The notes beneath the pieces are model-generated. The model was not told the origin of the DNA and made no database searches. It saw nothing but the letters and a program-made list of their open reading frames with translations. From positions 1 to 25,813 of the IMG/VR virus record IMGVR_UViG_3300032516_000177: DNA of 25,813 nucleotides. One strand, written 5' to 3'. The DNA comes from a virus. Shown here one piece after another: positions 23,334 through 25,813 of this stretch (position 1 is its first letter; each line of letters opens with the position of its first letter). The position numbers were made by a program, and so were the translations under genes.

Positions 23334-23601
23334 ATTATATTTTAAAACAGCTCGTACTATAAAAATACAACAAGAACTAATTTCCTGGTTGGCTACTTAT
23401 AATAAGGTAATGCAAGATGAACTTGCAGAAACTGGTGGACTTGCTCATGCTCACGGTTGGAGATCTACTCGCTGGGAAGCAGGAATTAAATGTAGAAAAA
23501 TGATTAAAACCTTAACAGATAAATTATATGGAAAAGAAGATCGGGAAACTGAAGGGGAAAGCCTATCCCCCAAAGACTTATTTCAAAATGAAAACAAATA
23601 G
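23317..23601 (+). CDS. Hypothetical protein (94 aa)
   Basis: A 94-aa basic protein (MIKKIKLYFKTARTIKIQQELISWL at the start, an Ala/Gly/His-rich middle LAHAHGWRSTRW, and an acidic end). It overlaps the SbcC-like C-terminal gene by 17 bp and a tiny ORF downstream by 14 bp. No family recognised. Confidence 0.55.
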   Translation: MIKKIKLYFKTARTIKIQQELISWLATYNKVMQDELAETGGLAHAHGWRSTRWEAGIKCRKMIKTLTDKLYGKEDRETEGESLSPKDLFQNENK

Positions 23602-23665
23602 ATTATTTTGGGTAAAGATTAAAATTAGAGATTGGTTTCGTAAACTTAAAAAAGAAAAAGATTAG
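23588..23665 (+). CDS. Very small basic peptide (25 aa)
   Basis: An ATG at 23588, overlapping the preceding gene, opens 25 codons ending at TAG (23663-23665). The peptide is basic and aromatic (MKTNRLFWVKIKIRDWFRK). It is supported only by position and overlap. It may be a random ORF. Confidence 0.3.
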   Translation: MKTNRLFWVKIKIRDWFRKLKKEKD

Positions 23666-23689
23666 AAACAATTACTAAAAAAATTAAAG

Positions 23690-23911
23690 ATGAATTACAA
23701 AAGAATGACCAAAGCTGATCTAATCAAGGAATTAGAAAATGCTCCAAAAACAAACATCTCCAACAATGTATTTAATACAAAAATTTGGGATGAGAAAGCT
23801 ATTATAGCAGTAAATGATATTGCTAAAGCCTTATTAAACATGACTGAACTTTTTAAGTCAGGTGATATATCAGTAACAGGAATTAACATTAAAGGAGATC
23901 AAGTATTATGA
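23690..23911 (+). CDS. Small hypothetical protein (73 aa)
   Basis: A 73-aa protein, MNYKRMTKADLIKELENAP at the start, followed by a longer helix-rich part. The opening helix is like those at the start of many phage proteins and gives no function. It is preceded by a 24-bp gap after the tiny ORF and overlaps the next gene by 4 bp. Confidence 0.55.
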   Translation: MNYKRMTKADLIKELENAPKTNISNNVFNTKIWDEKAIIAVNDIAKALLNMTELFKSGDISVTGINIKGDQVL

Positions 23912-24105
23912 AAATTTTAAAACTTATCTGGAATCAAAAAATTGATTTATTCTTTGCACTCTCTGCATTAGGGGGCTTTCTCTGGTATGCTTTTACTGGA
24001 ATAAATTTGACAGGATTTCTATGGATTGTCACAGGTTATGCCATTGGCGTAATTATATTTAAAGTCAGGTTAAATTTATCAAAGGACAAAGATGGCAGTA
24101 GATAA
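23908..24105 (+). CDS. Small two-span membrane protein (65 aa)
   Basis: A 65-aa protein with two hydrophobic segments, about residues 12-30 (IDLFFALSALGGFLWYAF) and 33-52 (NLTGFLWIVTGYAIGVIIF), separated by a short turn and followed by a basic tail. The topology resembles small holin-like or inner-membrane proteins, but it is outside the lysis cassette and on the other strand. It overlaps its neighbours by 4 and 14 bp. Confidence 0.6.
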   Translation: MKILKLIWNQKIDLFFALSALGGFLWYAFTGINLTGFLWIVTGYAIGVIIFKVRLNLSKDKDGSR

Positions 24106-24286
24106 TACAGAAAAGTTTAAAACCATATTTGGTCCAGAATTTGAAGTTACTGTATATAATGAACCTTCCCAATATAAAGGAAAGATATCTATGTTAGTTC
24201 ATCCCGATGATATAAAAACTGTAAAAGAAATTATAAATGGAGCAACATACGGCGGTAAAGAAAATGATGCTTTCAATAAAACTTGA
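24092..24286 (+). CDS. Small hypothetical protein (64 aa)
   Basis: A 64-aa soluble protein (FKTIFGPEFEVTVYNEPSQ, then ISMLVHPDDIKTVKEII). The beta-alpha look and HPDD sequence suggest a small alpha/beta domain; no family recognised. It overlaps the membrane protein gene by 14 bp and the NUMOD1-like gene by 23 bp. Confidence 0.5.
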   Translation: MAVDNTEKFKTIFGPEFEVTVYNEPSQYKGKISMLVHPDDIKTVKEIINGATYGGKENDAFNKT

Positions 24287-24614
24287 AGAAACTATTCCTG
24301 AAGAATGTTATCCTGATTTAAGAAGGTATCTTGCCCAAATATATGCCGTAGGATTTGATGAGGGAAGAAATGATAAAGCCTTTGAACTAAACCGACATTC
24401 CTGTAAAGCCATAGGACAATATCGTTTAGATGGTTCACTTGTAAGCACTTTTAAAAGTTTACATGAAGCCTGTAGAAAAACTGGATTTAGTAAAAGTGGA
24501 ATACTATATTCTATGCAATATGGAATTCCTACAAGACAACGCTGGGTTTGGAAATATCTACCTATTGTAATAAAAAAGGACTCCACCGAACAGAAAGATA
24601 TGGTGGAGTCCTAA
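24264..24614 (+). CDS. NUMOD1-like DNA-binding protein without a nuclease domain
   Basis: A 116-aa protein. From about residue 46 to 96 it has the pattern of NUMOD1, a helix-turn-helix module seen in homing endonucleases: IGQYRLDGSLVSTF, then KSLHEACRKTGFSKSGILYSM, then a final RWVWKY. The first 45 residues are acidic and unrecognised. No HNH or GIY-YIG motif is present, so it may be a freestanding DNA-binding protein or what is left of a homing endonuclease. I start at 24264 because it lessens the overlap with the previous gene; 24237 and 24267 are also in frame. Its last 12 codons overlap a terminator for the - strand genes. Confidence 0.6.
   Translation: MMLSIKLEETIPEECYPDLRRYLAQIYAVGFDEGRNDKAFELNRHSCKAIGQYRLDGSLVSTFKSLHEACRKTGFSKSGILYSMQYGIPTRQRWVWKYLPIVIKKDSTEQKDMVES
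24565..24611 (-). terminator. Intrinsic terminator of the minus-strand lysis cassette
   Basis: GGACTCCACC (24578-24587) and GGTGGAGTCC (24602-24611) form a perfect 10-bp stem with a 14-nt loop. Read on the - strand, the stem is followed by TTTTTTATTA (24577 downwards), the standard intrinsic terminator form. On the + strand only TAAAACCC follows, so it is weaker there. It lies inside the 3' end of the + strand NUMOD1-like gene and about 34 bp past the end of the - strand gene. Confidence 0.8.
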
Positions 24615-24644
24615 AACCCTAAAAACCAAACACCATGAAAAACC

Positions 24645-25268
24645 CTATCTCTTTTTAAATCTTATTCTAGCACCTACCTTAACTGAATGAAATCCCTCAT
24701 TTCCAAACCGTTGATACATATAACCTACTTCTGTTTCTTTTTTAGTTATAAAGTCAGCTCCTCCCCCAAATAAAAACGAACTTTTATTCCCTCCTGCTGT
24801 ACCATAAATATAAAGGCGATTTGCTGCCGTTTCCACAGGTGTTGGGACATTTACTATGTGAGGCACATAAATTATACTATCTACCTTGACACGTAAGATA
24901 ATCGGTGAATAAACCCAATTTCTACTTAATAGTGTTCCTCTTACTTTAAAATTGTAATGAACATCTATGTCTTTCTTAACTAAACTATCCTTATATTCAT
25001 TAATAGTGGAATCCACTGGATCTGGTATAGACACAGGTGGTTGTGTTGAAGGAACATAAATCGTTGGTCCCTTTTTCCAAAATGTATCTATTCTAACTAT
25101 TGGTGGTTTATTTGCTAAAGCCTGAATTGAATCCCATGTTACTTGTGCTATTAATACCTGTCCTTTAGGAGGACAGGAAGGAGGGTGTTTACACTCCCTT
25201 AGAAAGAGAATGTAAAGCACCCCAATGATTAGGAGTATAATCACCCCATTCTTCCATAAATCTTTCAT
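24645..25268 (-). CDS. Membrane-anchored protein of the lysis cassette, possible spanin
   Basis: A 207-aa protein with an N-terminal transmembrane segment (residues 8-23, VIILLIIGVLYILFL) after a short basic start, then C26 and a proline-rich stretch (HPPSCPPKGQ), a long periplasmic middle rich in Val, Pro and Asp, and a C-terminal part (150-207) of alternating glycine/aromatic beta strands (FLFGGGADFITK, EVGYMYQRFG, FHSVKVGARIRF) like an outer-membrane beta structure. It overlaps the holin-like gene by 4 bp. A protein anchored in the inner membrane with an outer-membrane-like end, last in a lysis cassette, fits a spanin; other virion or host-surface roles are possible. Confidence 0.6.
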   Translation of the reverse strand: MKDLWKNGVIILLIIGVLYILFLRECKHPPSCPPKGQVLIAQVTWDSIQALANKPPIVRIDTFWKKGPTIYVPSTQPPVSIPDPVDSTINEYKDSLVKKDIDVHYNFKVRGTLLSRNWVYSPIILRVKVDSIIYVPHIVNVPTPVETAANRLYIYGTAGGNKSSFLFGGGADFITKKETEVGYMYQRFGNEGFHSVKVGARIRFKKR

Positions 25269-25477
25269 CCCTGAGGAATATGATCTGTTATAAACTTTGA
25301 GATGAATTTAAGTGCAATGCCACCAAAGACAACCCATTGCTTGCCTGGAAATTCCGGACAGACCTCAGCGATCATGGCGATAAGCAATAATACATCCGCA
25401 ATATACTTCACCCACAATGGAGTAGGCTTATTATAATTTAACGGACTAATGTTTAAATTTGAATTTAATACTTGCAT
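25265..25477 (-). CDS. Holin-like small membrane protein
   Basis: A 70-aa protein with two likely membrane segments (about 25-40, YIADVLLLIAMIAEVC, and 47-62, QWVVFGGIALKFISKF), a polar N-terminus and a short charged end. Size, topology and position directly after the endolysin gene (18-bp gap) point to a holin, which would form the membrane hole that times lysis. No family-specific motif was seen, so the call is by context. Confidence 0.62.
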   Translation of the reverse strand: MQVLNSNLNISPLNYNKPTPLWVKYIADVLLLIAMIAEVCPEFPGKQWVVFGGIALKFISKFITDHIPQG

Positions 25478-25495
25478 AGCTTTTACATTTTAAAT

Positions 25496-25813
25496 TTATA
25501 CTTCAAAATAATTAAATGTTTCCCCAGGATTTGGGATAATCTCAAAATGATTAGCATCCCAAAAAGATAAGTTATCATCTACATCATTATCCTTATCCCA
25601 ATCAATACCACAACGAATCTTATGTTTCATAAGATCCATATCATATAGCATCGCTGCAATAGCCATTACCCATCCTGCATAATACGCTGATTGTAATTGT
25701 CCCCAATCAATATGACTTACTTCATAGGGAGCAGAATCAACTGCATTAGCTGGTTTAGTATTATGTACGGTAGGATAATCCACCTTTGATTTATTTTCTA
25801 ATAAATACTGATG
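25496..25813 (-). CDS. Endolysin, peptidase M15 (VanY/L-Ala-D-Glu peptidase-like), partial
   Basis: The frame is open from the window edge (25813) and ends at 25496, giving the last 105 residues. HNTKPANAVDSAPYEVSHIDW fits the H-x6-D zinc-binding part of Peptidase_M15_4 enzymes, and IRCGIDWDKDNDVDD...FWDANHFEI fits their final D-x2-H motif (D-A-N-H), which holds the catalytic Asp and third zinc ligand. Between them is the usual helix (YYAGWVMAIAAMLYD). These enzymes cut cell-wall peptides. The GTG at 25783 is not a real start, since the frame continues upstream with sensible residues. Confidence 0.72.
   Translation of the reverse strand, partial: HQYLLENKSKVDYPTVHNTKPANAVDSAPYEVSHIDWGQLQSAYYAGWVMAIAAMLYDMDLMKHKIRCGIDWDKDNDVDDNLSFWDANHFEIIPNPGETFNYFEV

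Noticed and set aside
1-25813. tRNA genes, CRISPR arrays, insertion sequences or att sites
   Set aside because: Gaps are too short, and no cloverleaf, regular spaced repeats, transposase motifs or terminal inverted repeats were seen by eye. A dedicated search was not possible.

Overview
The window is a compact, A+T-rich stretch of a tailed double-stranded DNA phage (or a prophage or metagenomic phage contig). It has almost no intergenic space, long chains of genes overlapping by a few bases, a full phage replication and recombination set, and a lysis cassette on the opposite strand. The host is probably a member of the Bacteroidota. The clues are low G+C, AT-rich starts with almost no Shine-Dalgarno motifs, and a non-canonical promoter-like element. 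This host call is inference. No tRNA, rRNA, CRISPR array or insertion sequence was seen.

Layout. At 1-231 lies the 3' end of an unknown gene. A 24-nt sequence (starts GAACCAAATAA, ends GTATAATA) occurs three times with no change, always on the + strand and always in one of the few real gaps (245, 3381, 14179). These look like promoters and divide the + strand genes into three units. Unit 1 (245-3373) has a structured leader, a replisome-organiser-like protein, a DnaB/RepA-type helicase, QueD and QueE. Unit 2 (3381-14175) has an acidic protein, FolE, a radical SAM protein, a methyltransferase, a shortened QueC, an unknown protein, a PIG-L/LmbE-like deacetylase, a GT-B glycosyltransferase, a DpdA-like transglycosylase, an unknown protein, a sliding clamp, a uracil-DNA-glycosylase/3'-5' exonuclease fusion and a family A polymerase. 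Unit 3 (14179-24614) has a clamp loader, a possible recombination mediator, an SSB-like protein, RecA, a B12-binding radical SAM protein, RuvC, a SbcC/Rad50 ATPase split into two genes around SbcD and small coiled-coil proteins, then small unknown genes and a NUMOD1 protein. At 24645-25813 on the - strand is a lysis cassette: M15-type endolysin (partial), holin-like protein, and a membrane-anchored protein that may be the spanin. A terminator for it lies inside the 3' end of the last + strand gene.

How it fits together. FolE, QueD, QueE and QueC make 7-deazaguanine precursors from GTP, and a DpdA-like enzyme would place one into the phage DNA, an anti-restriction strategy known in other phages. 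What stands out is that a radical SAM protein, a methyltransferase, a deacetylase and a glycosyltransferase are interleaved with these genes in one continuous overlapping run. QueC also lacks its zinc-binding cysteines. The main hypothesis is a further decorated, perhaps amino-sugar-bearing, deazaguanine in DNA; this is inference from gene order and motifs.

Other points worth attention: the polymerase appears to have been separated from its UDG-exonuclease part by a 7-bp tandem duplication; the Rad50-like protein is cut exactly after its zinc hook; and six otherwise unrelated proteins begin with an M-x-R-T-K/R-like motif.
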